Below are positions 51,176 to 60,571 of a stretch of 60,619 bases of DNA, piece by piece. Under the pieces are notes generated by a model, which saw only the letters and a list, made by a program, of their open reading frames with translations, did not search any database and was not told the DNA's origin. The stretch lies in the NCBI RefSeq assembly GCF_000308615.1, contig NZ_BAGB01000032.1, positions 1 through 60,619 of the forward strand, in the 5' to 3' direction. Numbering within the stretch: the stretch's first letter is position 1; each line of letters starts with the position of its first letter. The translations under genes and the position numbers were made by a program. This DNA comes from Nocardia jiangxiensis NBRC 101359. Lineage in GTDB: Bacteria > Actinomycetota > Actinomycetes > Mycobacteriales > Mycobacteriaceae.

Positions 51176-52357
51176 ATGAACGCCACCGCGAATCACGAGA
51201 TCGTCGTGCTGGGCGCCGGCTACACCGGCCTGCTGGCAACCGTCCGCCTCGCCCACCGGACTCGCCGCGCGAAGGTGCGGATCACCCTGGTCAACCCCTC
51301 GGGCCGATTCGTCGAACGGCTCCGCATGCATCAGGTCGCCGCCGGTCAGCAGCTGGCCGATCGACGCATCACCGAGCTGCTCGACGGCACCGGCGCGCAT
51401 TTCCACCGTGCGGCAGCGACCGGTATCGATCCCGCCGCCCGGCAGGTCACCCTGTCCGACGGGGCGACCCTGCACTACGACACCCTGGTCTACGCACTCG
51501 GCAGCGCCACTGACACCACACAGGTGCCGGGCGTCGCGGACCACGCCTGGACCTTGAACGACCCGGTGCGGGCACACCATTTCGCGGACCGTCTCACCGC
51601 ACTGGCCCAGGCTCGCGGCTCGGTCACGGTCGTCGGCGGCGGGCTCACCGGAGTCGAGGCCGCGACCGAGATCGCCGAGAGCCACCCGGAGCTGACCGTC
51701 ACACTGATCGCCGCCGCCGAACCCGGCTCGATGATGGGTCCGCGCGCCCGCGCACATCTCGACCGCGCGTTCGAACGCCTGGGCATCATCCGGCGGACCG
51801 GAGTGCAGGTGGACAAGGTGCTGCCCGAGGCGATCCGGTTGAGCACCGGCGAGATGATCGGCTCCGACCTGACCCTGTGGACCGCGGGCGTGCGGGTGCC
51901 GGGCCTGGCCACCGAAGCCGGAATCGCCACGGAAGCAACAGGTTCGGTGATCACCGATGCGACATTGCGTTCGGTGTCGCATCCGGAGGTCTATGCGGTC
52001 GGCGATGCCGCGAGCGTGCGGCAGCCGTTCGGGCGGCTGCACGGCACCTGCCAGAGCGGGATGCCGACCGCCGCCTATGTCGCCGACACGATCGCGCGCC
52101 GGCTGCGCGGTCGCGAGGTCCGGCCGTTCCGGTTCGGGTACGTGCATCAGCCGGTGAGTCTGGGGCGGCGCGATGCGGTCATCCAGTTCACCAATGCCGA
52201 TGACACCCCCAAGCGCTGGTATCTGACCGGCCGGATCGCGGTGCGCTACAAGGAATCCGTCAGCGCCAGCCCGTGGCCGGTGTTCGGCATGAGTCGGCGG
52301 ATGACCGTGCCCGTGCAGTTCTCCCGCGGCGGTCGCCGCACCCGGGAACAGGTATGA
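51176..52357 (+). CDS. FAD-dependent NAD(P)H dehydrogenase-like oxidoreductase
   Basis: 393 residues from ATG 51176 (CGGAGG six bases upstream); upstream ATG 51140 and GTG 51104 would place the promoter inside the ORF. N-terminal FAD motif VVLGAGYTGLLATVRLAHRT, NAD-binding VTVVGGGLTGVEAATEIAE, VYAVGDAASVRQP close to the end. This is the type II NADH dehydrogenase/carotenoid-type pyridine nucleotide-disulfide oxidoreductase group. Its stop overlaps the sigma factor start (ATGA). ECF41 sigma genes are classically next to an oxidoreductase, carboxymuconolactone decarboxylase or epimerase gene, matching this pair. Confidence 0.88.
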   Translation: MNATANHEIVVLGAGYTGLLATVRLAHRTRRAKVRITLVNPSGRFVERLRMHQVAAGQQLADRRITELLDGTGAHFHRAAATGIDPAARQVTLSDGATLHYDTLVYALGSATDTTQVPGVADHAWTLNDPVRAHHFADRLTALAQARGSVTVVGGGLTGVEAATEIAESHPELTVTLIAAAEPGSMMGPRARAHLDRAFERLGIIRRTGVQVDKVLPEAIRLSTGEMIGSDLTLWTAGVRVPGLATEAGIATEATGSVITDATLRSVSHPEVYAVGDAASVRQPFGRLHGTCQSGMPTAAYVADTIARRLRGREVRPFRFGYVHQPVSLGRRDAVIQFTNADDTPKRWYLTGRIAVRYKESVSASPWPVFGMSRRMTVPVQFSRGGRRTREQV

Positions 52358-53307
52358 CCACGCGCCCCGGAAATCCGTCGTTCGCCGCGCGCGATCCGGT
52401 AGGCATGACTCCCATGCGGGATCACACACCCCCGGAATCCGAATCCGACCCGTTCGCCGAACATCGACGGCTGCTGTTCGCCACCGCCTATCGGATGCTC
52501 GGCACCGTCACCGACGCCGAGGACGTCCTGCAGGACACCTGGATCACCTGGCACGGCGCGGACCGCTCGTCGGTCCGCAACCCCAGGGCATATCTCGTGC
52601 GAACGGTGGTCAACCTGGCGCTCAATCGCCTCACCTCCGCACGCGCGACCCGCGAAACCTACGTGGGCCCTTGGCTTCCCGAGCCCGTGCTCACCGAACC
52701 GAGTGCCGCCGAGGAGGCCGAGTTGGCCGACAACGTCTCGACCGCGATGCTGGTCGTGCTGGAAACGCTGACTCCGGTCGAACGCGCGGTCTTCGTCCTG
52801 CGCGAGGTGTTCGGCTTCTCCCACGCCGAGATCGCCGGATTCATCGAACGGCCGGAGGCGACCGTCCGGCAGATCGCGCATCGCGCCCGTGCACATGTGC
52901 AGGCCCGTCGTCCGCGCTGTGACAGCGATGCCGCGCAGCGCCGGGAGATCACCGAGAAGTTCCTGGCCGCCTCCCACGGCGGCGACGTCAACGCGCTGAT
53001 GGAACTGCTCGCGCCCGAGGTCACACTCTGGAACGACGGCGGCGGCAAGATCACCGCGGCGCGTCGCCCGCTGTACGGACCCGACCATGTCGCGCGCTGG
53101 CTGCTGGGTGTGATGGCCAAACCGGCAGCCGCGGCTACGCATCTGGCACCGGCGACGATCAACGGCGAACTCGGGCTGCTCGTCCTGTTCGGCGAGATCC
53201 CGGTGGGCGCGCTCACCTACGACATTCTCGACGGCCGAATCCTCAACGTGCGTTTCCAGGTGAACCCGGACAAGCTGATCGGCCTGCTCCCCGGGACGGG
53301 ACAGTAG
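52354..53307 (+). CDS. sigJ: ECF41-family sigma factor (SigJ-like) with SnoaL-like C-terminal domain
   Basis: 317 residues from ATG 52354, overlapping the dehydrogenase stop; ATG 52405 is alternative. Sigma2 FAEHRRLLFATAYRMLGTVTDAEDVLQDTWITW and sigma4 VFVLREVFGFSHAEIAGFIERPEATVRQIAHRARAHVQAR, followed by a ~130-residue NTF2/SnoaL-like domain (FLAASHGGDVNALMELLAPEVTLWNDGGG, and a C-terminal DKLIGLL motif) that acts as an intramolecular regulator in this group, replacing a separate anti-sigma factor. SigJ of M. tuberculosis is of this type. It should recognise the TGTCAC-N16-TGTC promoter upstream. Confidence 0.93.
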   Translation: MTTRPGNPSFAARDPVGMTPMRDHTPPESESDPFAEHRRLLFATAYRMLGTVTDAEDVLQDTWITWHGADRSSVRNPRAYLVRTVVNLALNRLTSARATRETYVGPWLPEPVLTEPSAAEEAELADNVSTAMLVVLETLTPVERAVFVLREVFGFSHAEIAGFIERPEATVRQIAHRARAHVQARRPRCDSDAAQRREITEKFLAASHGGDVNALMELLAPEVTLWNDGGGKITAARRPLYGPDHVARWLLGVMAKPAAAATHLAPATINGELGLLVLFGEIPVGALTYDILDGRILNVRFQVNPDKLIGLLPGTGQ

Positions 53308-53419
53308 CGGCCGCAACGGATTTCGCGACCTGTTACCACTGTCACCGATCCGGGGACGAAAGTCCTCGATCGGTGTCGGAGACTGATGTTTCGGGTGCGT
53401 CGACAGTTAATTTCGATCT

Positions 53420-53433
53420 CCTCCGTCCGGAGG
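53420..53433. repeat. CCTCCG-TC-CGGAGG inverted repeat
   Basis: A perfect 6-bp palindrome-like repeat about 40 bases upstream of the DUF3761 gene and 113 bases after sigJ. May be an operator or end the sigJ transcript. Confidence 0.35.
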
Positions 53434-53470
53434 ACGGGTCGGGAATCGCATTGTCGTAGGGAGTACACGA

Positions 53471-53800
53471 ATGAACGCCGAATCGAGCCGCGTGACGCAT
53501 CGCACCGGAGTACGCCGATCGCTCGCGCTCCGAATCGCCTTGGTGTCCTGGGGATTCGCCGTCATCATCGGCGGCGGCTCCCTGGTGAGCCTGCCCGTTG
53601 CCGCGGCCGCCCCCGCCTTCGTCTCCTGCCCCGCCCAGGACTACCAGAACTCCAGCGGCAACTGCGTCCCCCGCCCCGAGACCGACTCCAGCGGCGTCCC
53701 CGACGGCGCGACCGCGCAGTGCCGCGACGGCGAATACAGCTTCAGCCAACATCGCCGCGGCACCTGCTCCGGTCACGGCGGAGTATCGCGCTGGTTGTGA
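53471..53800 (+). CDS. secreted DUF3761 protein
   Basis: 109 residues from ATG 53471 (GGGAG upstream). N-terminal signal peptide (RRSLALRIALVSWGFAVIIGG… ending near AAAAPA, cleavage about residue 50), then a small Cys-rich domain (four or five Cys) ending CRDGEYSFSQHRRGTCSGHGGVSRWL, the DUF3761 signature. Probably an exported, disulfide-bonded protein of unknown function; frequent in Nocardia and mycobacteria. Confidence 0.88.
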   Translation: MNAESSRVTHRTGVRRSLALRIALVSWGFAVIIGGGSLVSLPVAAAAPAFVSCPAQDYQNSSGNCVPRPETDSSGVPDGATAQCRDGEYSFSQHRRGTCSGHGGVSRWL

Positions 53801-53996
53801 ACCGACGGCCCTGATCGACCGGGCGCGCCCGGTTCGGGCATTCGCCGTGCATCGCGGAACAGCGCCTCGAGTTCGGTCGGCAGATTCGCCCGCGGACCGA
53901 GATCGGTGCCCGGCGGTGTGCTGCGCCTGACGATTCTGTGCAGGCAGGTCGGGGGCGCGTACCCGCCGGTGACGGTGATCTGGACAATCGGGTGTT
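53801..53996. other. gap before mpg
   Basis: 196 bases, no clear signal seen; GTG 53997 has no strong ribosome binding site, so the mpg start could be elsewhere. Confidence 0.3.
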
Positions 53997-54620
53997 GTGT
54001 GTGCGGAAGAACTTGCCGTCCATCCGGTGGCGGCTGCGCGAAGGCTGCTGGGCTCGACGCTGTGGTCCGGCACGGTCGGCGTGCGGATCGTGGAGGTGGA
54101 GGCGTACGGCGGTGATCCGGCCGGACCCTGGCCGGATCCGGCGGCGCATTCCGGGCGCGGGCGGACCCCGCGCAGTTCGGTCATGTTCGGTCCGCCCGGG
54201 GTGCTGTACGTCTACTTCAGTTACGGCATGCACACCTGCGTGAACGTGACCTGCGGGCCCGACGGCGCCGCCAGCGCTGTGCTGCTGCGTGCGGGTGAGG
54301 TGATCGCCGGGCACGAGACCGCGCGTGCCCGGCGACCCGCCGCCCGCACCGACGTCGGTCTGGCAAGGGGGCCGGGCAATTTCGGCAGCGCCCTCGGAAT
54401 CACCCTGGACGACTACGGAACTCCGCTGTTCACGCCGGACTCGCACATTCGGCTGGACCTGATCGCGCCGCCGGTCGAACCGGTCGCGATCAGCGCCGGC
54501 CCGCGGGTCGGCGTGCGCCTGGAGGCCGACCGGCCGTGGCGGTTCTGGCTGACCGACTCACCCGCCGTATCCGTCTACCGCCGCAGCCCCCGCGCGCCCC
54601 AGGAGGAGACCTCCGCCTGA
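53997..54620 (+). CDS. mpg: 3-methyladenine DNA glycosylase (AAG/MPG type)
   Basis: 207 residues from GTG 53997, a start that lacks a good ribosome binding site. Excises alkylated and deaminated purines. Alkyladenine glycosylase fold: LLGSTLWSGTVGVRIVEVEAYGG (catalytic Glu in VEVEAY), DPAAHSGRGRTPRSSVMFGPPGVLYVYFSYGMHTCVNVTCGPDGAASAVLLRAGEV, GPGNFGSALGI. Length and motifs match Rv1688. Faces leuA. Confidence 0.94.
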   Translation: MCAEELAVHPVAAARRLLGSTLWSGTVGVRIVEVEAYGGDPAGPWPDPAAHSGRGRTPRSSVMFGPPGVLYVYFSYGMHTCVNVTCGPDGAASAVLLRAGEVIAGHETARARRPAARTDVGLARGPGNFGSALGITLDDYGTPLFTPDSHIRLDLIAPPVEPVAISAGPRVGVRLEADRPWRFWLTDSPAVSVYRRSPRAPQEETSA

Positions 54621-54640
54621 GGCGGTGGTCGAGATCGTGC

Positions 54641-56335
54641 CTATGCGGTCGGCATCCGGTCGACGGCACGGGTTTCACCAGCAGAGATGCGCTGGGCTGC
54701 CGCGAGTGCCGCGCGGCAGGAAGCCTCGACGGGAGAGTCGCCGATGCCGATGGACCACTGGGTGATTCCCCCGGATCGATATTCGAGATAGGCGATGCGC
54801 GCATCCCGCCCGATTCGGTCGGCAGTCTGATGTGCCAGCGAGAGCACCTCCATCGGCAGACCCGCCTGCGTGGCCACCCTCGCCAGTAGATCGGCCGGGT
54901 CGTCGGCCGTGCGCTCGACGACCCGGCCGTCCACCTCGATCTTCAGGCGTACGGCGCTGTTCTCGATTACGGACTCCGACAACCGAATTCGCTCGGGTTC
55001 CGGTGCGTATACGGCGGTCAGCAACTCGCGCAGCATCGTCGCGGTCACCTCGTCCCCGGTCTCGTCGGTGAGCCGTTGGACGTGCTTGGCGAAGTCGATC
55101 TGCAGTCGGCGAGGCAACTCGATGCCGTATCCGGTGTCCAGCAGATAGGCGATACCACCCTTGCCGGACTGGGAATTCACCCGGATCACCGCATCGTAGG
55201 AGCGGCCGACATCGGCCGGATCGATCGGCAGATACGGTACCTCCCAAGGGATCTCGCGCTCGGAACGGCCCGCCTGCGCGGCCCGCTCGCGATGCGCGGC
55301 GAAACCCTTCTTGATGGCGTCCTGATGGGTTCCCGAGAACGCGGTGTACACCAGATCGCCGACGTAGGGATGCCGTTCGGGCACGGGCATCCGGGTGCAG
55401 TACTCCACCGTGCGCCGAACCCGGTCGATATCGGAGAAGTCGATCATCGGATCGATACCCTGCGCGTGCAGATTCAGTGCGAGCGTGGCGATGTCGACGT
55501 TGCCGGTGCGCTCGCCGTTGCCGAAGATGCAGCCCTCGACCCGTTGCGCCCCCGCCAGCACGGCCAGTTCCGCGCAGGCGATTCCGGTTCCCCGATCGTT
55601 GTGCGGATGCACCGACAGGATCACCCCGTCCCGCCGGGCCAGATTGCGGTGCATGTACTCGATCTGATCCGCGTACACGTTCGGCGTGGCGACCTCCACG
55701 GTGGCGGGCAGATTCAGGATCACCGGCCGCTGCGGCGTGGCATCCCACAGCGTCGTCATCGAATCGCACACCTGCAGAACGAAATCCGGCTCGGTGAGGA
55801 TGAAGACCTCGGGGGAGAACTCGAATCGGATGTTCTCCCGATCCCCGGCCAGCTCGAGAATGTCCCGTCCGCCCGCGGTGATCAGCTCCGCCACCTCGGC
55901 GCGAGTTCGGCCCAGTACCTGTTCCCGCCAGATCGGCGCGGTCGCGGTGTACATGTGGATCACCACGTCGTTGGCGATGCCCTCGACCGACTCGACGGTG
56001 CGTTCGATGAGATCGCGGCGAGCGGGGGTGAATACGACGATGGTGACGTCCTCGGGCGCGAGATCCGCATCACGGATCAGGCGCACGAAATCGAAATCGG
56101 TCTGCGAGGCGCTCGGATAGCCGACCTCGATCTCCTTGTACCCCATGACGACCATGAGTTCGAAGAGTGCGCGTTTGCGTTCGGGATCCATCGGCTCGGC
56201 GAGGGCCTGGTTGCCGTCGCGCAGGTCGACCGGCACCCACAGCGGGGCCTCGGTGATCCGTGCGGACGGCCACCGCCGATCGGTGAGCGGGACCGAAACC
56301 CGTTCGTACACATCATGATAGCGATGCGAGGGCAT
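54641..56335 (-). CDS. leuA: 2-isopropylmalate synthase
   Basis: 564 residues from ATG 56335 (a longer frame starts at ATG 56371; no clear ribosome binding site for either). Condenses 2-ketoisovalerate and acetyl-CoA, first committed step of leucine biosynthesis. [21 protein letters not shown] (metal-binding Arg-Asp), [67 protein letters not shown], then the C-terminal LeuA regulatory domain (430-560) with [17 protein letters not shown]. Two-domain type II enzyme, feedback sensitive. Read toward mpg; overlaps the antisense-only region before GntR. Confidence 0.96.
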   Translation of the reverse strand: MPSHRYHDVYERVSVPLTDRRWPSARITEAPLWVPVDLRDGNQALAEPMDPERKRALFELMVVMGYKEIEVGYPSASQTDFDFVRLIRDADLAPEDVTIVVFTPARRDLIERTVESVEGIANDVVIHMYTATAPIWREQVLGRTRAEVAELITAGGRDILELAGDRENIRFEFSPEVFILTEPDFVLQVCDSMTTLWDATPQRPVILNLPATVEVATPNVYADQIEYMHRNLARRDGVILSVHPHNDRGTGIACAELAVLAGAQRVEGCIFGNGERTGNVDIATLALNLHAQGIDPMIDFSDIDRVRRTVEYCTRMPVPERHPYVGDLVYTAFSGTHQDAIKKGFAAHRERAAQAGRSEREIPWEVPYLPIDPADVGRSYDAVIRVNSQSGKGGIAYLLDTGYGIELPRRLQIDFAKHVQRLTDETGDEVTATMLRELLTAVYAPEPERIRLSESVIENSAVRLKIEVDGRVVERTADDPADLLARVATQAGLPMEVLSLAHQTADRIGRDARIAYLEYRSGGITQWSIGIGDSPVEASCRAALAAAQRISAGETRAVDRMPTA

Positions 56336-56501
56336 GACGGAGGAGCACTGGCGATTCCAGTGGGAAGACATGAGTTCGGAGCTTTCGCGTCGGAGGACGA
56401 CCGGCGCAGCCCAACAACCCGCGGGCAGGGTGCCGGTCGATCAGACCCCGCCGCGGCGAAGGAGGAGAAGCAGGCTCCGGTATCCCATGTGGCCTACACT
56501 A

Positions 56502-56518
56502 GAGGGGAATTACTCCTC
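56502..56518. promoter_or_regulatory. imperfect palindrome, candidate GntR operator
   Basis: GAGGGGAATTACTCCTC, matching its reverse complement at 12 of 17 positions, in the leuA-gntR divergent gap 26 bases before the TTG of the GntR gene. Position suits autoregulation by the GntR/FCD regulator and perhaps control of leuA. Confidence 0.45.
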
Positions 56519-56543
56519 AGACAAGTAGAGAGGTGAACGGATC

Positions 56544-57212
56544 TTGGCGCACGTGCAGCGGCATCCGCTGGCCGCGCAGGCGGCGGACCTACTCCTGGAC
56601 CGGATCCGTGCCGGTGAATGGCGCCTGGGCCACAAACTTCCGGGGGAGACGACCCTGGCCGCCCAGTTGGGCGTCGGCCGCTCGACCTTGCGCGAGGCGA
56701 TCCGCGAGCTGGCGGGCAAGGGTGTGCTCGAAAGTCGGCAGGGTGCGGGCGTTTTCGTCACGGCGCTGGACGTCACCGAGGAGTGGGACACCGTTCTGCG
56801 GCGGACCGACATCGTCACCGTCATCGAGGCGCGCATCGCCATCGAGGCCGAGGGAGCTGCCCTGGCCGCGCGCCGTCGCACCCCCGCCGACCTGCGCGCC
56901 ATGTGGCGGGCCCTGGCCGCGCGGGCCGAGCGGCACGAGTCGGTTCCGGATCTGGTCGACGCCGATACGGCCTTCCACCGCACCGTCGTGCTGGCCGCGC
57001 ACAACGACGTGCTCACCGGAATGTTCGACGCCTTCGTCCCGCGACTGCGGCACGCCATGATCGATATGTTGCGCATCCGCCCACTGGAAGACGAGCAGGC
57101 CGATCACCACGCGCACGAGATCCTGCTGGAGGCCATCCGCTCGCGGGACACCGCCGCTGCGGCCACCGCGAGCCGGGTCCACCTGACCTCCCTGAAGGAT
57201 GCCTTCGCATAA
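56544..57212 (+). CDS. GntR-family regulator, FadR/FCD subfamily
   Basis: 222 residues from TTG 56544 (GAGAGGTG upstream). N-terminal winged HTH (PLAAQAADLLLDRIRAGEWRLGHKLPGETTLAAQLGVGRSTLREAIRELAGKGVLESRQGAGVFV), C-terminal FCD domain (about 85-215) with metal-ligand positions in EARIAIEAEGAALAARR, DADTAFHRTVVLAAHND and DHHAHEILLEAIRSRD. Such regulators sense organic acids. Divergent from leuA, so branched-chain intermediates are an option. Confidence 0.9.
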   Translation: MAHVQRHPLAAQAADLLLDRIRAGEWRLGHKLPGETTLAAQLGVGRSTLREAIRELAGKGVLESRQGAGVFVTALDVTEEWDTVLRRTDIVTVIEARIAIEAEGAALAARRRTPADLRAMWRALAARAERHESVPDLVDADTAFHRTVVLAAHNDVLTGMFDAFVPRLRHAMIDMLRIRPLEDEQADHHAHEILLEAIRSRDTAAAATASRVHLTSLKDAFA

Positions 57213-57304
57213 GGAATTCCGGCGGCCGATGAATTTCCCGGGAACGCCCCGTCCTATCGAGCAAGCGCGCTCGACAGCACACCCGGCAACCCGAAGGACA
57301 TCGC

Positions 57305-57691
57305 ATGACCGCCATCTCGCACCCCGCCCCGACCGCCGCCACCCCCGGCAAGGTCCGCAACCGCATCCTGTGGACCCTGCAGATCGTGCTCGGTCTCTTC
57401 TTCATCATCGCCTCCGGCCTGCCCAAACTGCTCGGCGAGGCCACGGCCGTGCACGTGTTCCAGCAGATCGGTTGGGGCGAGTGGTTCCGCTACCTCACCG
57501 GCGCGGTGGAGGTCTCCGGCGGCCTCGGCCTGATGATCCCGCGCCTGACCCGCGCCGCCGCAGCGGGCCTGACCATCACCATGATCTGCGCCGCCGCCAC
57601 CCAGATATTCCTCGTGCACGCCCCCGCCACCGCGATCTTCCCGTTGGTCCTGGCCGTGATCTTCGGCTGGATCGTCACCCAGCGCCGCTGA
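57305..57691 (+). CDS. DoxX family membrane protein
   Basis: 128 residues from ATG 57305 (AAGGAC upstream). Four membrane helices: ILWTLQIVLGLFFIIASGLPKLLGE, FRYLTGAVEVSGGLGLMIPRLTRAAAAGLTITMICAAATQIF. DoxX/SURF4-like domain, of uncertain function in bacteria. Next to a divergent/convergent AraC regulator, which might control it. Confidence 0.88.
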   Translation: MTAISHPAPTAATPGKVRNRILWTLQIVLGLFFIIASGLPKLLGEATAVHVFQQIGWGEWFRYLTGAVEVSGGLGLMIPRLTRAAAAGLTITMICAAATQIFLVHAPATAIFPLVLAVIFGWIVTQRR

Positions 57692-57810
57692 TCCCGATCA
57701 CCGAGCCCGCCGCCGATGACCTGCATCGGCGGCGGGCTTCGTGGATTGCCCGCCGATCATGTCCGTACCGCTCTGGCGGGCTGACCTGTGTTCTGTCGGC
57801 CGGGCTCGCC

Positions 57811-58794
57811 TCACCCGGCGGTGTCCACGTCGGCCTCGGCAATCGGCTGTTCATCGCCGTTGATCGGACTCGTACCTCGTCTGTGCGCGCCGGGACTGAT
57901 CCCGTAGCGGCGTTTGAAAGCCGCACCGAGGCTGAAGGCAGTGCCGTAACCGACTTGGCGGGCAATGGATTCCACGGTCGCGTCGGTGCCGCGCAGCAGG
58001 TCCGCGGCGCGGGCGAGCCGCCATTCGGTGAGGTAGGCGATGGGCGGCTCGCCCACGAGATCGGTGAACCGGCGGGCGAGTGCGGCCCGCGAGACGCCCA
58101 CGGCGGCGGCCAGGTCGGCGACCGTCCAGTCGGTCGCGGGATTGTGCTCGAGCAGTCGCAGCGCCTGCCCGACCATGGGGTCGGCGTAGGCGTGATACCA
58201 GCGCGGCGCGCGTTCGCGCGCGAACCAGGCGCGCAGTGCGGCGATCGTGAGCAGATCCAGCAGCCGGTCGAGCAGCGCCGACTGACCAGGGGCGTCACGT
58301 CCGGACTCGTCGACGAGCAGACCGAGCAGACGCTCGTCGACCTCGTGACCGTCGAGCACGGCCAGCGGCGGCAGGGCGCGCAACAGCCGCTCACTGACGG
58401 TTCCGGCGACCTCGTACGTGCCGGTCAGCAGCGCAGTCGCGCCGTCGGGGTTGGTGCCCCAGCTTCGAACATCCAGATCCCATGTCTCACACAGCAATTC
58501 ACCATCGGGCGTAGTGGTCGTCTGCCCGGGATGCACGATCGCCTGGGGCGCGGTGTCCGGATCGTCGGCGACGGTGTAGGCATCGGGGCCACGCAGAATC
58601 GCCACCGCCCCGGCCTCGAGCCGGGTGGGCTCGGCATCGTCGGGAACGATCCACGCCGAACCGCGCGTCACCACGACCATCGCGAGCGGCGCTTGATCGG
58701 CGATCCGCAGCGACCACGGCGGATCCAGCAGCGAACGCATGACGAAGGCGCCGCGTGCGCGCGGACCGTCGAGCAGATCGGCGAGTGCGTCCAT
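57811..58794 (-). CDS. AraC-family transcriptional regulator (cupin-type)
   Basis: 327 residues from ATG 58794. N-terminal cupin-like sensor (about 1-180, LADLLDGPRARGAFVMRSLLDPPWSLRIADQAPLAMVVVTRGSAWIV), C-terminal double HTH (about 215-310: LLEHNPATDWTVADLAAAVGVSRAALARRFTDLVGEPPIAYLTEWRLARAADLLRGTDATVESIARQVGYGTAFSLGAAFKRRYGISPGAHR). Tail of 17 residues. This RCS-type AraC group often regulates oxidoreductases or DoxX-like neighbors; the doxX gene ends 120 bases from its stop. Confidence 0.92.
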   Translation of the reverse strand: MDALADLLDGPRARGAFVMRSLLDPPWSLRIADQAPLAMVVVTRGSAWIVPDDAEPTRLEAGAVAILRGPDAYTVADDPDTAPQAIVHPGQTTTTPDGELLCETWDLDVRSWGTNPDGATALLTGTYEVAGTVSERLLRALPPLAVLDGHEVDERLLGLLVDESGRDAPGQSALLDRLLDLLTIAALRAWFARERAPRWYHAYADPMVGQALRLLEHNPATDWTVADLAAAVGVSRAALARRFTDLVGEPPIAYLTEWRLARAADLLRGTDATVESIARQVGYGTAFSLGAAFKRRYGISPGAHRRGTSPINGDEQPIAEADVDTAG

Positions 58795-59025
58795 CCTCCG
58801 ACAATTGCCGACCCGGCGACGGTGATCAACCCGGCGACGTCCGGGGCAGCCGTCTCTTATTTCGTTCGACCGCAGCCCGGCCCCGGGTGCACACTCGGTG
58901 GCGACCTGTCTGCGGGCGAGCCGTGGACGTGCGGAAAGATGGGAAAGCGTGAGCGAGCTTGCGAGTGAACCATTGACACAGCGCGCGACGCGCACGCCGG
59001 AGCCGAGCGCCAGCGAGGTGGAGGC
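58795..59025. other. araC-tyrS divergent gap
   Basis: 231 bases. Contains AAAGCGTGAGCGAGCTTGCG (from 58946), of the same purine/GCG style as the 5.7- and 13.5-kb repeats but not an exact copy, and GAGGTGGAGG (59014-59023) as the tyrS ribosome binding site. A TTGACA at 58973 has no AT-rich -10 partner. No T-box antiterminator was recognised. Confidence 0.4.
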
Positions 59026-60309
59026 GTGAGCGTCGACATTATCGATGAACTGACCTGGCGTGGACTGATCGCACAGTCCACCGATCTGGATGCCCTGCGG
59101 GCGGAGATCGCGAAGGGCCCCATCACTCTCTATGCGGGCTTCGACCCGACCGCGGCCAGCCTGCACGCAGGCCATCTGGTCCCGCTGCTGACGCTCGCCC
59201 GTTTCCAGCGGGCCGGGAATCGGCCGGTGGTGCTGGCCGGCGGCGCGACCGGCCTGATCGGCGACCCGCGCGACGTCGGTGAACGAGTGATGAACTCGAC
59301 CGACACCGTCGCGGAATGGGCCGATCGGATTCGCGGTCAGCTCGAGCGGTTCGTGGACCTGGACGACTCGCCGACGGGCGCGGTCGTCGCGAACAACATG
59401 GAGTGGACCGGGCCGCTGTCGACCGTGGACTTCCTGCGCGACGTCGGCAAGCACTTCTCGGTGAACGTCATGCTGGCCCGCGAGACGGTCAAGCGCCGCC
59501 TCGACGGCGACGGTATGTCCTACACCGAGTTCAGCTATATGTTGTTGCAGGCCAACGACTTTCTGCAGTTGCGCCGCAACTACGGGTGCACGCTCCAGGT
59601 CGGCGGATCCGACCAGTGGGGCAACATCATCGCGGGCGTCGAGCTGAATCGACGCGTCGACGGCGCGCAGGTGCATGCGATGACCACACCGCTGGTGACC
59701 TCCGCGGACGGTAAGAAGTTCGGCAAGTCCACCGGTGGCGGCAGCCTGTGGCTCGATCCGGAGATGACCAGCCCGTACGCCTGGTACCAGTACTTCGTGA
59801 ACACCGGTGACGCCGACGTCGTCCGGTACCTGCGCTGGTTCACCTTCCTCGATCGCGAGGAGCTGGCCGAGCTCGAACTCGCCACCCAGGAGCGTCCGCA
59901 CGCCCGCGAGGCGCAGCGCCGCCTCGCCGCGGAGATGACCACCCTGGTGCACGGTGCGGCGAATACCGCCGCGGTCCAGCTCGCCAGCCAGGCGCTGTTC
60001 GGCCGCGGTGACCTGGCCGAACTGGATTCCTCGACGTTGTCCGCGGCCCTGACCGAGGCCGCGGGGGAAAACCCCGTCGCGGACGCGGCCGATGGGGCCA
60101 CGATCGTGGATCTGCTCGTGGATTCGGGCCTGTCCGAGAGTCGGGGGGCCGCGCGGCGCGCGGTCAACGACAACGGCGTCTCGGTGAACAACACCCGCAT
60201 CAGTGACCCCGAGTGGACGCCCGCCACGACCGACTACCTGCACGGACAGTGGTTGGTGCTGCGCCGCGGCAAGAAGAGTTTCGCCGGAGTTCGCCGGGCC
60301 GTCCGTTGA
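59026..60309 (+). CDS. tyrS: tyrosine--tRNA ligase
   Basis: 427 residues from GTG 59026. Class I synthetase, Rossmann fold: [29 protein letters not shown] (HIGH-like HAGH at about residue 46), [50 protein letters not shown] (tyrosine site) and the KMSKS-like KKFGKST loop (about residue 230). C-terminal S4 domain ([18 protein letters not shown]), last 70 residues. Length normal. Terminates before a strong hairpin. Confidence 0.97.
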   Translation: MSVDIIDELTWRGLIAQSTDLDALRAEIAKGPITLYAGFDPTAASLHAGHLVPLLTLARFQRAGNRPVVLAGGATGLIGDPRDVGERVMNSTDTVAEWADRIRGQLERFVDLDDSPTGAVVANNMEWTGPLSTVDFLRDVGKHFSVNVMLARETVKRRLDGDGMSYTEFSYMLLQANDFLQLRRNYGCTLQVGGSDQWGNIIAGVELNRRVDGAQVHAMTTPLVTSADGKKFGKSTGGGSLWLDPEMTSPYAWYQYFVNTGDADVVRYLRWFTFLDREELAELELATQERPHAREAQRRLAAEMTTLVHGAANTAAVQLASQALFGRGDLAELDSSTLSAALTEAAGENPVADAADGATIVDLLVDSGLSESRGAARRAVNDNGVSVNNTRISDPEWTPATTDYLHGQWLVLRRGKKSFAGVRRAVR

Positions 60310-60319
60310 CCGTTGGCAT

Positions 60320-60349
60320 GACCTGAGTCACAATCGTGTGACTCAGGTC
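60320..60349 (+). terminator. strong hairpin after tyrS
   Basis: Perfect 12-bp stem GACCTGAGTCAC / GTGACTCAGGTC, six-base loop AATCGT, 11 bases after the tyrS stop. No T-run follows, as is normal here. It may also serve as a binding site because TGAGTCAC...GTGACTCA is symmetrical. Confidence 0.65.
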
Positions 60350-60406
60350 GGCACGGCCCCCAAAGCCGACCTTCTGACCTGCGCAGACGTTCGCTGTCTT
60401 GGGGAT

Positions 60407-60435
60407 TTGACGTTGCGTTATCCACCACGTAACTT
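60407..60435 (+). promoter_or_regulatory. promoter 1 of a downstream gene (probable rrn)
   Basis: TTGACG (60407-60412), 17 bases, TAACTT (60430-60435). The spacing is ideal, and it sits in a gene-free region. Confidence 0.5.
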
Positions 60436-60542
60436 ATTCCAGGTCAGAGCGACACGGACTCCGACCCGGGCCCCAAGGGCCAGGGAAACGAGGTAGGACG
60501 ATGAGCGCCTGATGCCATGCGCAACCGATCTTGATCCAGAGC

Positions 60543-60571
60543 TTGACTCTGGGGTGTCAAGTGGTTAGGCT
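60543..60571 (+). promoter_or_regulatory. promoter 2 of a downstream gene (probable rrn P1-type)
   Basis: TTGACT (60543-60548), 17 bases, TAGGCT (60566-60571), similar to the TTGACT-N-TAGACT promoters of mycobacterial rRNA operons. No gene starts before the window end at 60619, so the transcript leader is long, as expected for a 16S rRNA operon. Confidence 0.55.

Noticed and set aside
54675..55769. 364-codon minus-strand frame inside leuA
   Set aside because: A frame-shifted shadow rich in Arg and Gly; leuA in the correct frame has all motifs.
58973..59001. TTGACA as a tyrS -35 box
   Set aside because: No AT-rich -10 at 16-18 bases; the region downstream is nearly all G and C.
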